Positions 33,599 through 41,214 of a DNA stretch of 61,805 nt are shown in pieces. A program made the position numbers and the translations under genes. This DNA is from a virus: positions 1-61,805 of IMG/VR virus record IMGVR_UViG_3300024999_000107; one strand, written 5' to 3'. Position 1 is the first letter of the stretch. Every line of letters begins with the position of its first letter. The notes under the pieces are model-generated. The model was not told the DNA's origin. It was given only the letters and a program-made list of their open reading frames with translations, and searched no databases.

Positions 33599-33805
33599 AT
33601 GTTAAAATTTGAGGAAATGTTTCTCAAAGGGATACTAAAATATAATGAGGAACATAGAAATATTCCAGACCAATATTCTATAATGAAAGAGTGGGAAAGT
33701 TTCCTAGAAGAGTCTAGACGTTTCTTAGAGAAAACAAAAAATAGAAAACCAATAGTTGATTTTAAAGTCAGAGATGAATTAAAATTAAAATATGACAAAT
33801 TGTGA
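33599..33805 (+). CDS. Hypothetical 68-aa helical protein
   Basis: ATG behind GAAAGGA. Helical and charged (SIMKEWESFLEESRRFLEKT). Last gene before the membrane/agr block. No family recognised. Confidence 0.6.
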   Translation: MLKFEEMFLKGILKYNEEHRNIPDQYSIMKEWESFLEESRRFLEKTKNRKPIVDFKVRDELKLKYDKL

Positions 33806-33827
33806 TCAAATGAGGTGATATAATCAC

Positions 33828-34409
33828 ATGATCGAATCAATACTCCTCTCATTCTTAATCTCTAAATCTAAAATCCATATAGAATTAGGGAAATTAAAAT
33901 TCCAAAAAGAATCATACAAACTGACTCCTATATTCAAACATTGGAGTATTTACCCCATGATTATTATGTCAATCTTCTATATCTATTTAGAATACTCAAC
34001 ATGGAACAATGATTACTCCTTGCTACAATACTCTAATATCTTCAGAATGGCATTTCTAAGCTCTTTTCTAGTCTTAGCAATACATTACAACCAAACAATG
34101 AAATTACTTCAAGGAATCATATTTATGTCGATTGGAACAGTTCTGAATAATATTGCTATCAAAGTAAATTCAAATCATATGCCGATATTCCCTTCCATTA
34201 CATTTTCTACTGGAGTTACAAATCCAGATAAATTCCTTGATTCATCAATGTATGGAGATTTTCATGTCATAGGGGATTATACAACAAAATTAATACCACT
34301 TTGCGATTTTATGGACAATGGAATAAGTACGTATAGTATCGGAGATATATTTATATTTTCTTTTGCATTTATTCTAATTTATGGTTCTGTTAAAGCATCT
34401 AATATTTAA
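33828..34409 (+). CDS. DUF5317-like multi-pass membrane protein (193 aa)
   Basis: ATG behind GAGGTGAT. Hydrophobic helices at residues about 40-60, 73-95, 100-115 and 170-188. SNHMPIFPS followed by a His-rich loop (YGDFHVIGDYTTKLIPLCD) and STYSIGDIFIFSFAFILI match DUF5317, a family of unknown function. It directly precedes the agr-like genes and may belong to the signalling unit. Confidence 0.65.
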   Translation: MIESILLSFLISKSKIHIELGKLKFQKESYKLTPIFKHWSIYPMIIMSIFYIYLEYSTWNNDYSLLQYSNIFRMAFLSSFLVLAIHYNQTMKLLQGIIFMSIGTVLNNIAIKVNSNHMPIFPSITFSTGVTNPDKFLDSSMYGDFHVIGDYTTKLIPLCDFMDNGISTYSIGDIFIFSFAFILIYGSVKASNI

Positions 34410-34438
34410 CAAAAATAAAAATAATTTATAGCATGGAC

Positions 34439-34467
34439 TTGTAAACCACTTGACTTTCTGTTATAAT
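34439..34467 (+). promoter_or_regulatory. Promoter of the receptor-agrD operon
   Basis: TTGTAA (34439-34444), 17 bases, TATAAT (34462-34467) with TG one base upstream. Lies 38 bases before the receptor gene. Confidence 0.65.
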
Positions 34468-34504
34468 TATCTAAAGATTATAAATAAAAGATAGAGAAAG
34501 AGAG

Positions 34505-35335
34505 ATGGGAATATTTATGCAAGGAATCACAAATATGTTCTTTAACTTGATTTTAGTAACTATACCGGAGCAATTCTTCTTAGTGGTTATGACATTAATA
34601 TTTCTAAAGAAATTTGGAATTTTAGATGTATTGATGTGGAAACAAAACATTAAGTGGATATTAATCCCAGTAATACCAATATCAATTATTGAGGATATAA
34701 ATACTTTTATAATTACAAATAATTTATTTAGTCAGATATTAACCATTCTAAATCTAGTGTTTTTTTACATATTAATGGTATATGTAGCAAAAAAGAATAG
34801 TGACAACTTCAATATGAGAGATTACAAAAAAATATTCGCAGGTTTAGCTATAAGTCTTTTAATATTAGGAGTTTTAGAATCTGTAACTGCTCCAATAATG
34901 TTATTATTATTGAATAAACCTTTAACATATATTAATGATAATGCGATTTGGAACTTTGTCGGAAGTTTTCCTTCAAGAACATTTGAATTTTTAATACTTA
35001 CATTTTTTATTATTAAAAACAATAATGCTGTAAAAATTCAAATGTTTGATTCAATATCTAGACACAATTCACTACTTGTTCCTATTACAACTTTCGTAGT
35101 TTTATCCAATATATTTGCAGTTTATCTTATAAAATTAGTTGGAGGAGATAAAATCCTAGACAAAGTTTCAACATTGGGGCAAGTAATTATATCAATGAGT
35201 ATTTTAGTTGTTCCTGCACTCGTATTATATCTAATATTAATGATAATAAACTTTTTCTTAGTTCGAGAAAAACAAGCCCATAAAGTTTACGAAAATCTTG
35301 CAACGCAAGATAAGGTAGTAGACTTTGATATATAA
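34505..35335 (+). CDS. AgrC-like membrane receptor without a kinase domain
   Basis: 276 aa, almost entirely hydrophobic, with about seven transmembrane stretches (LVTIPEQFFLVVMTLIFL, WILIPVIPISIIEDI, FAGLAISLLILGVLESV, LILMIINFFLV). The FNLILVTIPEQFFLV start is like the sensor half of AgrC-type receptors found next to agrBD in Bacilli and Clostridia. Only about 25 polar residues follow the last helix: no His, N or G boxes. So it can sense but not phosphorylate. It might hold or release a partner, possibly the HTH-MazF protein. Confidence 0.7.
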   Translation: MGIFMQGITNMFFNLILVTIPEQFFLVVMTLIFLKKFGILDVLMWKQNIKWILIPVIPISIIEDINTFIITNNLFSQILTILNLVFFYILMVYVAKKNSDNFNMRDYKKIFAGLAISLLILGVLESVTAPIMLLLLNKPLTYINDNAIWNFVGSFPSRTFEFLILTFFIIKNNNAVKIQMFDSISRHNSLLVPITTFVVLSNIFAVYLIKLVGGDKILDKVSTLGQVIISMSILVVPALVLYLILMIINFFLVREKQAHKVYENLATQDKVVDFDI

Positions 35336-35368
35336 TTAATTTTATATGGGTGAGAGGAGGTGAATACA

Positions 35369-35500
35369 ATGAAAGTAAAAATGTATACGGTTGTTGCTAG
35401 TCTATTGGGTTTGGTAGCAATGGGCCTTGTTCAAACTGCTTGTCGTTTCTGGTTTTTTCAACCAGAAGAAGATCAAACTCCAAAGTGCTTAAGTAAATAA
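35369..35500 (+). CDS. agrD: AgrD-like cyclic peptide signal precursor (43 aa)
   Basis: ATG behind GAGAGGAGGTG. Layout is that of AgrD: an amphipathic leader (KVKMYTVVASLLGLVAMGLV), a core around Cys25 (TACRFWFFQ), and a charged tail with QPEEDQTPKCL. AgrB would cut after the core and join Cys25 to the new C-terminus as a thiolactone, so CRFWF or CRFWFF is the likely ring. A second Cys at position 40 in the tail is unusual. It is followed by a GTAGGGA/TCCCTAC hairpin. Confidence 0.85.
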   Translation: MKVKMYTVVASLLGLVAMGLVQTACRFWFFQPEEDQTPKCLSK

Positions 35501-35510
35501 GTAAACATAA

Positions 35511-35538
35511 GTAGGGAGGATTTTATAGTCTTCCCTAC
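35511..35538 (+). terminator. Hairpin after agrD
   Basis: GTAGGGA (35511-35517) pairs with TCCCTAC (35532-35538). No strong T-run, so it may attenuate rather than end transcription, or protect the agrD message. Confidence 0.5.
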
Positions 35539-35579
35539 AACTATAAAAATAATTATTTTATAAATATAGTATAAGACTG

Positions 35580-35609
35580 TTGACATTTGAATACACTTTA
35601 GTATATAAT
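35580..35609 (+). promoter_or_regulatory. Strong promoter of the HTH-MazF/agrB operon
   Basis: TTGACA (35580-35585), 18 bases, TATAAT (35604-35609), both perfect. It lies 60 bases before the HTH-MazF gene, so agrB and this regulator are made separately from agrD. Confidence 0.75.
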
Positions 35610-35668
35610 TAGATAAATAAATTAATAAAATTAATTATCTAATTGCTAATAAAAAGGAGTGTATTGTT

Positions 35669-36463
35669 ATGTTAGACACATTGGTCAAAAAATTTAATAC
35701 AGAGGAAAATATTAAAAAGGATTTCAAAAAAGTAGCCAGTTATGTAATTAAAGCAAAAGGTAGCGAAAGATCAATCGGAGGTTTTGCTGGAGATTGTGGG
35801 GTTAGCGGGCAATATATGGAAAGTGTTATAAAAGGGAAAATAAATTGTTATCCCCAAATGCAGTTCCTAAAAGTTGTATCTGATAATTCCGAAGGCAGAG
35901 TTTCATTCAAGGATTTAACACTAGCTTGCGGTTATTCTAATTATTGTAATAATGACTTGGAACAAATTAAAAATATAAAAATTGAGAGAGGTGGAATTTA
36001 TTTTTGTAACTTTGGCGATAGTGGGATTGATAGTGAGATAACTGGTCATCGTCCAGTGTGTATAATTCAGAATTCTATAGGCAATGCACGAAGCAGTAAT
36101 ACCAAAGTTCTCACAATCACCAGTCGCAGTAAAGCAAAATTGCCGACGCATATAGAAATAAGTAGCAAGGAATATAAAGGCTTAACATCTGATTCTATTA
36201 TTTGTTGCGAAGTTGAAGACACTGTTAGTAAGAGAAGATTAATATCTGGATCTGGAGTAGTAGAAAAAATAGCACAGTGTTCTCCTGAATTACTACTTCG
36301 TATTTCTGTGGCAGTAGCCAAGGCAGATGGAATCATTGATTTAAATGTACCTGAAAAAATTGCCATTGAGGCTTTAATGAATTTGAATAGAGGAATAACT
36401 AAAACATATCAATTTGAAAATAATCGCAATCTAAATACAGCCAAACAATCAGTATTTGCTTAA
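35669..36463 (+). CDS. Helix-turn-helix protein fused to a MazF/PemK-like domain
   Basis: 264 aa. Residues 30-90 look Xre-like (SIGGFAGDCGVSGQYMESVI, ACGYSNY). Residues 107-192 match MazF/PemK: ERGGIYFCNF, GHRPVCIIQN with Arg128, LTITSRSKAKLPTHIEI with Thr151-Ser152, GLTSDSIICCEVEDTVSKRR. The two MazF active-site positions (Arg and Thr) are conserved. A 70-residue tail has IAQCSPELLLRISVAVAKAD, usual for MazF ends. It may repress DNA, cut RNA, or use the MazF fold to bind a peptide or protein. It sits between agrD and agrB, replacing a response regulator. Confidence 0.8.
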   Translation: MLDTLVKKFNTEENIKKDFKKVASYVIKAKGSERSIGGFAGDCGVSGQYMESVIKGKINCYPQMQFLKVVSDNSEGRVSFKDLTLACGYSNYCNNDLEQIKNIKIERGGIYFCNFGDSGIDSEITGHRPVCIIQNSIGNARSSNTKVLTITSRSKAKLPTHIEISSKEYKGLTSDSIICCEVEDTVSKRRLISGSGVVEKIAQCSPELLLRISVAVAKADGIIDLNVPEKIAIEALMNLNRGITKTYQFENNRNLNTAKQSVFA

Positions 36464-36477
36464 AGAAAGGAGTTTTA

Positions 36478-37101
36478 ATGATTTTACTTAATAATTTATC
36501 AAATCGTTTTGCAAAATACTTATCCACAATAGTACCAAACTCTAAATATCCTTCTATAAAAGATCAAATTGAAGTTTATGATTTTGCTATCAAGGGGGTT
36601 TTTGAAGAATTATCTACTATGATATTATTAATCTTATTTTCATTGGTTTTAGGTGTATTTACTCCTGTTATATTTATTGCATTAACTTTTATTTCATTAA
36701 GAAGTATAGCAGGAGGAATACACCTTTCAACGCATAGAAGATGCCAGATTATGTCTATAGTGATGTTTATTGGATCTGGATTGATTATGAAGTTGATATT
36801 AAGGTGTCTGTCTATTCAAAACATCTATTTTTTGTTGTTATTTTGTGTCTTAACGACGTTATATATGGTAGTTAGGTATATTCCTAGGGATTCAATAAAC
36901 AAACCGATTACAGATCCTTTAGAAAGATTAAAATTCAAAAGATTGTCATTGTATTATATTATAATATGGACAATTATAATGACAATCTTTCTCCACCTTA
37001 ATTTAAAAATAATTGTCATTGCTAGTTGTTTTGGATTATTGTTAGAATTATTTAATTGTAGTAAAATGGGACAGTTTATTTCCTTTATAAGTGATTCATA
37101 A
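36478..37101 (+). CDS. agrB: AgrB-like peptide-processing membrane protease
   Basis: ATG behind AAAGGAG. LRSIAGGIHLSTHRRCQIMS has His82 and Cys89, with the same 7-residue spacing as the His-Cys catalytic pair of staphylococcal AgrB. RYIPRDSINKPI matches the PxDxxNKPI motif. Four to six transmembrane helices follow. 207 aa is normal. AgrB trims the AgrD tail and makes the thiolactone. It lies 14 bases after the HTH-MazF stop in the same operon. Intact. Confidence 0.92.
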   Translation: MILLNNLSNRFAKYLSTIVPNSKYPSIKDQIEVYDFAIKGVFEELSTMILLILFSLVLGVFTPVIFIALTFISLRSIAGGIHLSTHRRCQIMSIVMFIGSGLIMKLILRCLSIQNIYFLLLFCVLTTLYMVVRYIPRDSINKPITDPLERLKFKRLSLYYIIIWTIIMTIFLHLNLKIIVIASCFGLLLELFNCSKMGQFISFISDS

Positions 37102-37208
37102 AAATTAGTCCTAAAGTCCTATGACATTAGACCTATAAATAAAATACAATCATGTCGAAAAACAGAACATAACGTGTCAACATTAAGAAATTATTGGTAA
37201 TTTTGTTC

Positions 37209-37237
37209 TTGATTCCTGAACAAATGTTCTATATACT
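37209..37237 (+). promoter_or_regulatory. Promoter with a LexA/SOS box in its spacer
   Basis: TTGATT (37209-37214), 17 bases, TATACT (37232-37237). The spacer holds GAACAAATGTTC (37218-37229), a perfect dyad that fits the Bacillus LexA core GAAC-N4-GTTC. LexA here would hide the promoter until SOS induction. The strong AAGGAGG just downstream opens only an 11-14 codon frame starting at ATT; the first real gene is at 37319. Confidence 0.7.
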
Positions 37238-37318
37238 ATTATCAAGGAGGTATTAAAAGAATTCAGGTACTATTTGTAGAATATACCAAATATTAGAAAC
37301 TAAAGGAGAAGTGAATAA

Positions 37319-37756
37319 ATGGAATGTGTTAAAAAAATAGATATTAATAAGGAAAGATTTATATGGACTATTAAGGATCAAGACGGTAATTATTGTCAAA
37401 AAACTAGTATTTGCAAATTAAATAATAAAGAATGGATATACATACCTAGTGAAATTAATTCTAAAACATTTTCTCAAGAATCTAGAGGGTACATAACTAA
37501 AGAGTCGGCTGAAAAAGCATTGGATTTATTAAATAAAAAGAAAATAGTTGCAGGATTTGATCTTACATTTCATATTGAAAGACTTAATCTAGATGAAATA
37601 ATTGAAGAGAGTGTGCAATTTCAAGGGAATAATTTGGTCATATGTGATAAAGATTCTTCAACTAATCCTTGGGAAATTGTAAAAGCATGTATTTGTTCCT
37701 ATATGTGTTTATGTTGTCTTCATCAATGCTTGGGTATGATGACGAATGTAATTTAG
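37319..37756 (+). CDS. Unknown protein behind the SOS-type promoter (145 aa)
   Basis: ATG behind AAAGGAG. Beta-rich N-terminus (ERFIWTIKDQDGNYCQKTS), a helix with ITKESAEKALDLLNKKK, and a Cys-rich C-terminus (ACICSYMCLCCLHQC). No family recognised. As the only gene between a LexA-box promoter and a terminator, it is a good candidate for an SOS-induced switch protein. Confidence 0.7.
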   Translation: MECVKKIDINKERFIWTIKDQDGNYCQKTSICKLNNKEWIYIPSEINSKTFSQESRGYITKESAEKALDLLNKKKIVAGFDLTFHIERLNLDEIIEESVQFQGNNLVICDKDSSTNPWEIVKACICSYMCLCCLHQCLGMMTNVI

Positions 37757-37784
37757 TAATTAATAGACCAATTAATTATGCAAT

Positions 37785-37827
37785 ATAATAAACTACTTCT
37801 TCTATTCTCCGTGGAGTAGTTTATTAT
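37785..37827 (+). terminator. Probable terminator
   Basis: Perfect 13-bp stem ATAATAAACTACT / AGTAGTTTATTAT with a 17-base loop. Followed by an A-rich, not T-rich, sequence. It separates the SOS-type unit from the YopQ-like operon. Confidence 0.55.
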
Positions 37828-37847
37828 ATAAAAATAAGTATTATTCC

Positions 37848-37877
37848 TTGACATTATTAGGGAAGTCATGATATATT
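37848..37877 (+). promoter_or_regulatory. Promoter of the YopQ/MrpR-like operon
   Basis: TTGACA (37848-37853), 18 bases, TATATT (37872-37877) with TG one base upstream. Just after the start site lies the dyad TGTCA-N6-TGACA (37892-37907), a likely operator for self-control. Confidence 0.65.
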
Positions 37878-37929
37878 ATATTATATAAGTGTGTCATTAC
37901 TGTGACAATAATGCGAAGGAGTGATATTT

Positions 37930-39315
37930 ATGCTAAAAGAAAAATCGGTTGAATTGATTCGTGGGCTTAATGTATTAATTGAAGATTATGCATCGAACGA
38001 CAAGGTAAGAAAAATAATTGTTGAAGAGTTTGACAAAAGAAATATGAAAGGTAGTTTAGCAGTTGGTATTCTAAATAAAAATAGAGAGTTATCCACGTTA
38101 GATATTGATGAAAGTAAAGATTTAATCATATTGTTTGTTTTTACTATGAGCATGTATAACGCACTAATGTTTAAGGAATCAGATGATAAAGAACCATTGG
38201 GGAAAATTGAAGAAATATTAATGATTAATCCTAAAAATTATTTCAATGAAATTGAGATTGAAAACTTAAATGATTATAAATTTGAAAAGAAAGTAGATAA
38301 AAAAGACGAAGTTATTGTTTTCCCTAAAATGAATAGAATTGCTACTGGATTTTATTCTGGATATATATCAGGAAAACAATTCGCCGAATTAGATGCTGGA
38401 AATGAACTCATCTATAATTTTAAAACGCAACGTGATCCACTTATTGATGTGTATGGAATGAAGCGAATACACTTAAACAAAACAAATGCAAAAGAAATTA
38501 GAGATGGTGTTCTTTCAGGAGATCAATTTCCAACTACTATTGTGGTAAATGTTCTTAAAGATGGTACTGATGAATTAGATTATGATGAAAAAACAGGTGA
38601 TTTATTTATTATTTCAGGAACTAAAAATCTAGTTGACGGATTTCATCGGAAGGTCGGAAATAGCTTGGCCTTCGCCATTAACCAAGATTTAGAGTTCAAC
38701 TGGTTATTAGTTGTAACAAATTACAGTGAAATTAGAGCGCAAAAATATATGGTAGAAATTAATAAACAACAAAAAATGAAGCAAGAGCATATTAAAAATA
38801 TGGATACTGCTAGTCTTGGAAATGTAGTCGTAGATGCAATTAAAGATATTGATACCTCTGAATTTGCAGATCAAATAAAGGATAACGATAAAGAAATTGG
38901 ACATTTTGAACTTGAACATTTCGGCATGGCTAAGAAGTCCACATTGGCATTAGCTATTGAAGAGTGTTATGGAGATAAATTAACTAATAAGCTTCAAGTA
39001 AGACCTATTGCAAAGCATATAGCAAATGTTATGGATTATATTATAGGACTGCATGTAGAAGAGTTTATGGAACATCCTGAAGCTACTCAGAAGGTAAGTT
39101 ATATCAATCATAAGAATATGTTCGCAGGATATATCGCTTTGTCTGAGCGATTATATGGTGTGAAAAAGTGGGAAGATATTCTTGAAGAAATTTTAAATAA
39201 GATAGATTTCAGTATGGAAAATACATTCTGGGATGATATTAAATTGAACAAAGATTCAGATATGAAAAAGTCTACACGGACAAATTTATATAAATTCTTT
39301 CAGAAATTAATTTAA
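37930..39315 (+). CDS. YopQ-like protein with DGQHR/ParB-type fold
   Basis: ATG 37930 behind GAAGGAG, 461 aa. The middle has IHLNKTNAKEIRDGVLSGDQ, FIISGTKNLVDGFHRKVGNS and MVEINKQQKMKQEHI. VDGFHR plus NKQQ is the DGQHR/DndB-like ParB-fold pattern. Size and position, directly before a recombinase-like gene of about 340 aa, match SPbeta yopQ (about 460 aa) before yopR. Proposed role: partner in lysogeny control. The SPbeta link rests on order and size from memory. Confidence 0.65.
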   Translation: MLKEKSVELIRGLNVLIEDYASNDKVRKIIVEEFDKRNMKGSLAVGILNKNRELSTLDIDESKDLIILFVFTMSMYNALMFKESDDKEPLGKIEEILMINPKNYFNEIEIENLNDYKFEKKVDKKDEVIVFPKMNRIATGFYSGYISGKQFAELDAGNELIYNFKTQRDPLIDVYGMKRIHLNKTNAKEIRDGVLSGDQFPTTIVVNVLKDGTDELDYDEKTGDLFIISGTKNLVDGFHRKVGNSLAFAINQDLEFNWLLVVTNYSEIRAQKYMVEINKQQKMKQEHIKNMDTASLGNVVVDAIKDIDTSEFADQIKDNDKEIGHFELEHFGMAKKSTLALAIEECYGDKLTNKLQVRPIAKHIANVMDYIIGLHVEEFMEHPEATQKVSYINHKNMFAGYIALSERLYGVKKWEDILEEILNKIDFSMENTFWDDIKLNKDSDMKKSTRTNLYKFFQKLI

Positions 39316-39330
39316 AGGAGATGCTTTAAA

Positions 39331-40362
39331 ATGATTGAAATTGCAAATGATGAATTACAAAATGAAGAAAAAGTGGAATTTAAAGTTGATCCTGAAGTTA
39401 AGGAAGAATTTTTAGAAAAACAATTAAAATCTACTAGAAGTTATTATCGTTATATTTTAAAACTTGCAGATGATTTTGAAGTAAAACTTGGTAAACCTAT
39501 TTACAACTTTAATACAGAAGAGAGAGACGAATTATTAATTGTGCAATATAAAAACAAAAACAAGTTCGCTTTTCAAACTGTTTTATCTCCATTAAAAACT
39601 TATGTAGATTTTTGCATTTCACCTAAGAATCTAGTACGACACAATGAAAACAGGTTTTCTAGCATTTTAACATCGAACTATAAATTTTATATTAATTCTC
39701 AAGCAAAAGAAAATTCCTATATTCCTCTATCAGAGTGTCGAGAATTTCAATCTAAATTAGCAAATTATCAAGATAGGGCAATTCTTGAATTACCAAGTCT
39801 AGGGGTTAGAGGCCGTACTGAAAAAGGCAATACTCTTGAAGAATTAGTAAACCTAAAAGAAGACGATATTAAATGGGAAAAGAAAAGATTATATCTTACC
39901 AAAAATAATGGCGAATTGAGGTGGATTGAAGTTGATGACTATACTTTAGATTTACTCAAAAAAACCATTAATCAAGATTTTTATATTTCAAATAATGGAT
40001 TAAAAACAAAACCCAATGAAAATGGGGTATACGAAAGTACAGATAAGGGAAGAATGATTAATAAAACTGAATATGTATTTAGAGTCCCAGGGAGCAACAA
40101 ACATGGCAAGGTCGATTATCAATTTTTTGCTAGTAGAATTCAACGGATGCAAAAATGGTTAGGAAAACCTTATATTAGTGTAAGTAATTTATACTTCTCT
40201 GCTATTATTGAATATGCTAAAAAGTTGAAAAAAGAGAAAGGCGAATTGACTAGAGAAGATTATCTTTCAATTAATGAGAGATTTGAATTTGGTGAAACTA
40301 AGGAGAAATATGTTTTTAAAACTAGAGAACTTATTGAATCGTATCTGAATGATGAGAGGTAA
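39331..40362 (+). CDS. Tyrosine-recombinase-fold protein, MrpR/YopR-like master repressor candidate
   Basis: 343 aa. Residues 20-120 resemble a core-binding SAM-like domain (RSYYRYILKLADDFEVKL, VLSPLKTYVDFCI). The second half follows the integrase fold: LPSLGVRGRTEKGNTLEEL and LVNLKEDDIKWEKKRLYL. But there is no HxxR box and no Tyr nucleophile region; ISVSNLYFSAIIEYAKKL stands where they should be. SPbeta MrpR (YopR) is such a catalytically dead recombinase acting as master repressor. This is the best lysogeny-repressor candidate in the window. Confidence 0.7.
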   Translation: MIEIANDELQNEEKVEFKVDPEVKEEFLEKQLKSTRSYYRYILKLADDFEVKLGKPIYNFNTEERDELLIVQYKNKNKFAFQTVLSPLKTYVDFCISPKNLVRHNENRFSSILTSNYKFYINSQAKENSYIPLSECREFQSKLANYQDRAILELPSLGVRGRTEKGNTLEELVNLKEDDIKWEKKRLYLTKNNGELRWIEVDDYTLDLLKKTINQDFYISNNGLKTKPNENGVYESTDKGRMINKTEYVFRVPGSNKHGKVDYQFFASRIQRMQKWLGKPYISVSNLYFSAIIEYAKKLKKEKGELTREDYLSINERFEFGETKEKYVFKTRELIESYLNDER

Positions 40363-40367
40363 ATATT

Positions 40368-40775
40368 ATGCAAAATACGCTATTAGAAATGTGGAAAAGA
40401 TATAATTTGCTTCTTTCTTTTAAAGTGGAGATGAATAAACGTGGACACGCTAGTAAAGATTTATATTGTTTACATGCTCAATTATATCTCTTGATGGAAT
40501 TAATTGAAATTGAAAGTGAAAGTGTTTTGAGTTTATTATTACAAAAGACCTATTTTAGAATATTTCAATCAATAGATAAAGGAATTGAGTATTTGCCTGA
40601 AATTGTTTATGATCCAGAGGGATGGACGTTGAATAAAATTGAGGATGATAATGATGCTTGGATTAGCAAAGATGTTTTAATTTTCACTTGTAAATCAACA
40701 GTTGCTACATTTAGTAGGATATCTAGGAAAGAAACTGGATATAGATATGTTCTCAGTAGTAGCAAATGGCAATAA
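40368..40775 (+). CDS. Hypothetical 135-aa protein of the lysogeny operon
   Basis: ATG 6 bases after the previous stop. Helical start (LLEMWKRYNLLLSFKVEM, CLHAQLYLLMELIEIESE) and a beta-rich end. No family recognised. Tight spacing puts it in the operon from 37848. Confidence 0.65.
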   Translation: MQNTLLEMWKRYNLLLSFKVEMNKRGHASKDLYCLHAQLYLLMELIEIESESVLSLLLQKTYFRIFQSIDKGIEYLPEIVYDPEGWTLNKIEDDNDAWISKDVLIFTCKSTVATFSRISRKETGYRYVLSSSKWQ

Positions 40776-40792
40776 GAAGGGAATTGATATTA

Positions 40793-41194
40793 ATGAACGT
40801 GGGAGAAAAGGTTTTTTTGTTTAAAGAAAGGTTGGGACATAAATATTTTGCTGATTTTGCTAGGTCTGCAAATGTTCCTCCTGCTTGGTTAAACGAAATT
40901 AAAGATAAAGAAGAGATTAAACAAATAAGTGACATGTCATATCTTATAAATCTTTGCTCATATTTAAATATGACAATTGATGATTTTTTAAGAAATGAGA
41001 ATGTCATAAAAGAAGAAATTTCTGACATTATTGATGTAAATTCAGAAGATATTGGTGTTTTAATCAACAATATGATAGTGTTATTAGGAAAGGAGGGAAT
41101 AAAAGTAGATGGTATGTTAATGAACGACAAAAGTAAAGAGATTTGTATTGACTCTTTACATGTCGTAAAAACGCTAGTTAAACAACATTTATAA
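40793..41194 (+). CDS. Xre-type helix-turn-helix regulator
   Basis: ATG 40793 behind AAGAAGGGA; 133 aa. KVFLFKERLGHKYFADFARS then NVPPAWLNEIKD, DMSYLINLCSYLNMTIDDFL form a Cro/CI-like five-helix domain whose start is atypical. The second half (DSEDIGVLINNMIVLLGKEG) may dimerise. Probably a second DNA-binding regulator of the lysogeny switch. Confidence 0.65.
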   Translation: MNVGEKVFLFKERLGHKYFADFARSANVPPAWLNEIKDKEEIKQISDMSYLINLCSYLNMTIDDFLRNENVIKEEISDIIDVNSEDIGVLINNMIVLLGKEGIKVDGMLMNDKSKEICIDSLHVVKTLVKQHL

Positions 41195-41214
41195 ATGAAG
41201 AGAGGTGAATAATC

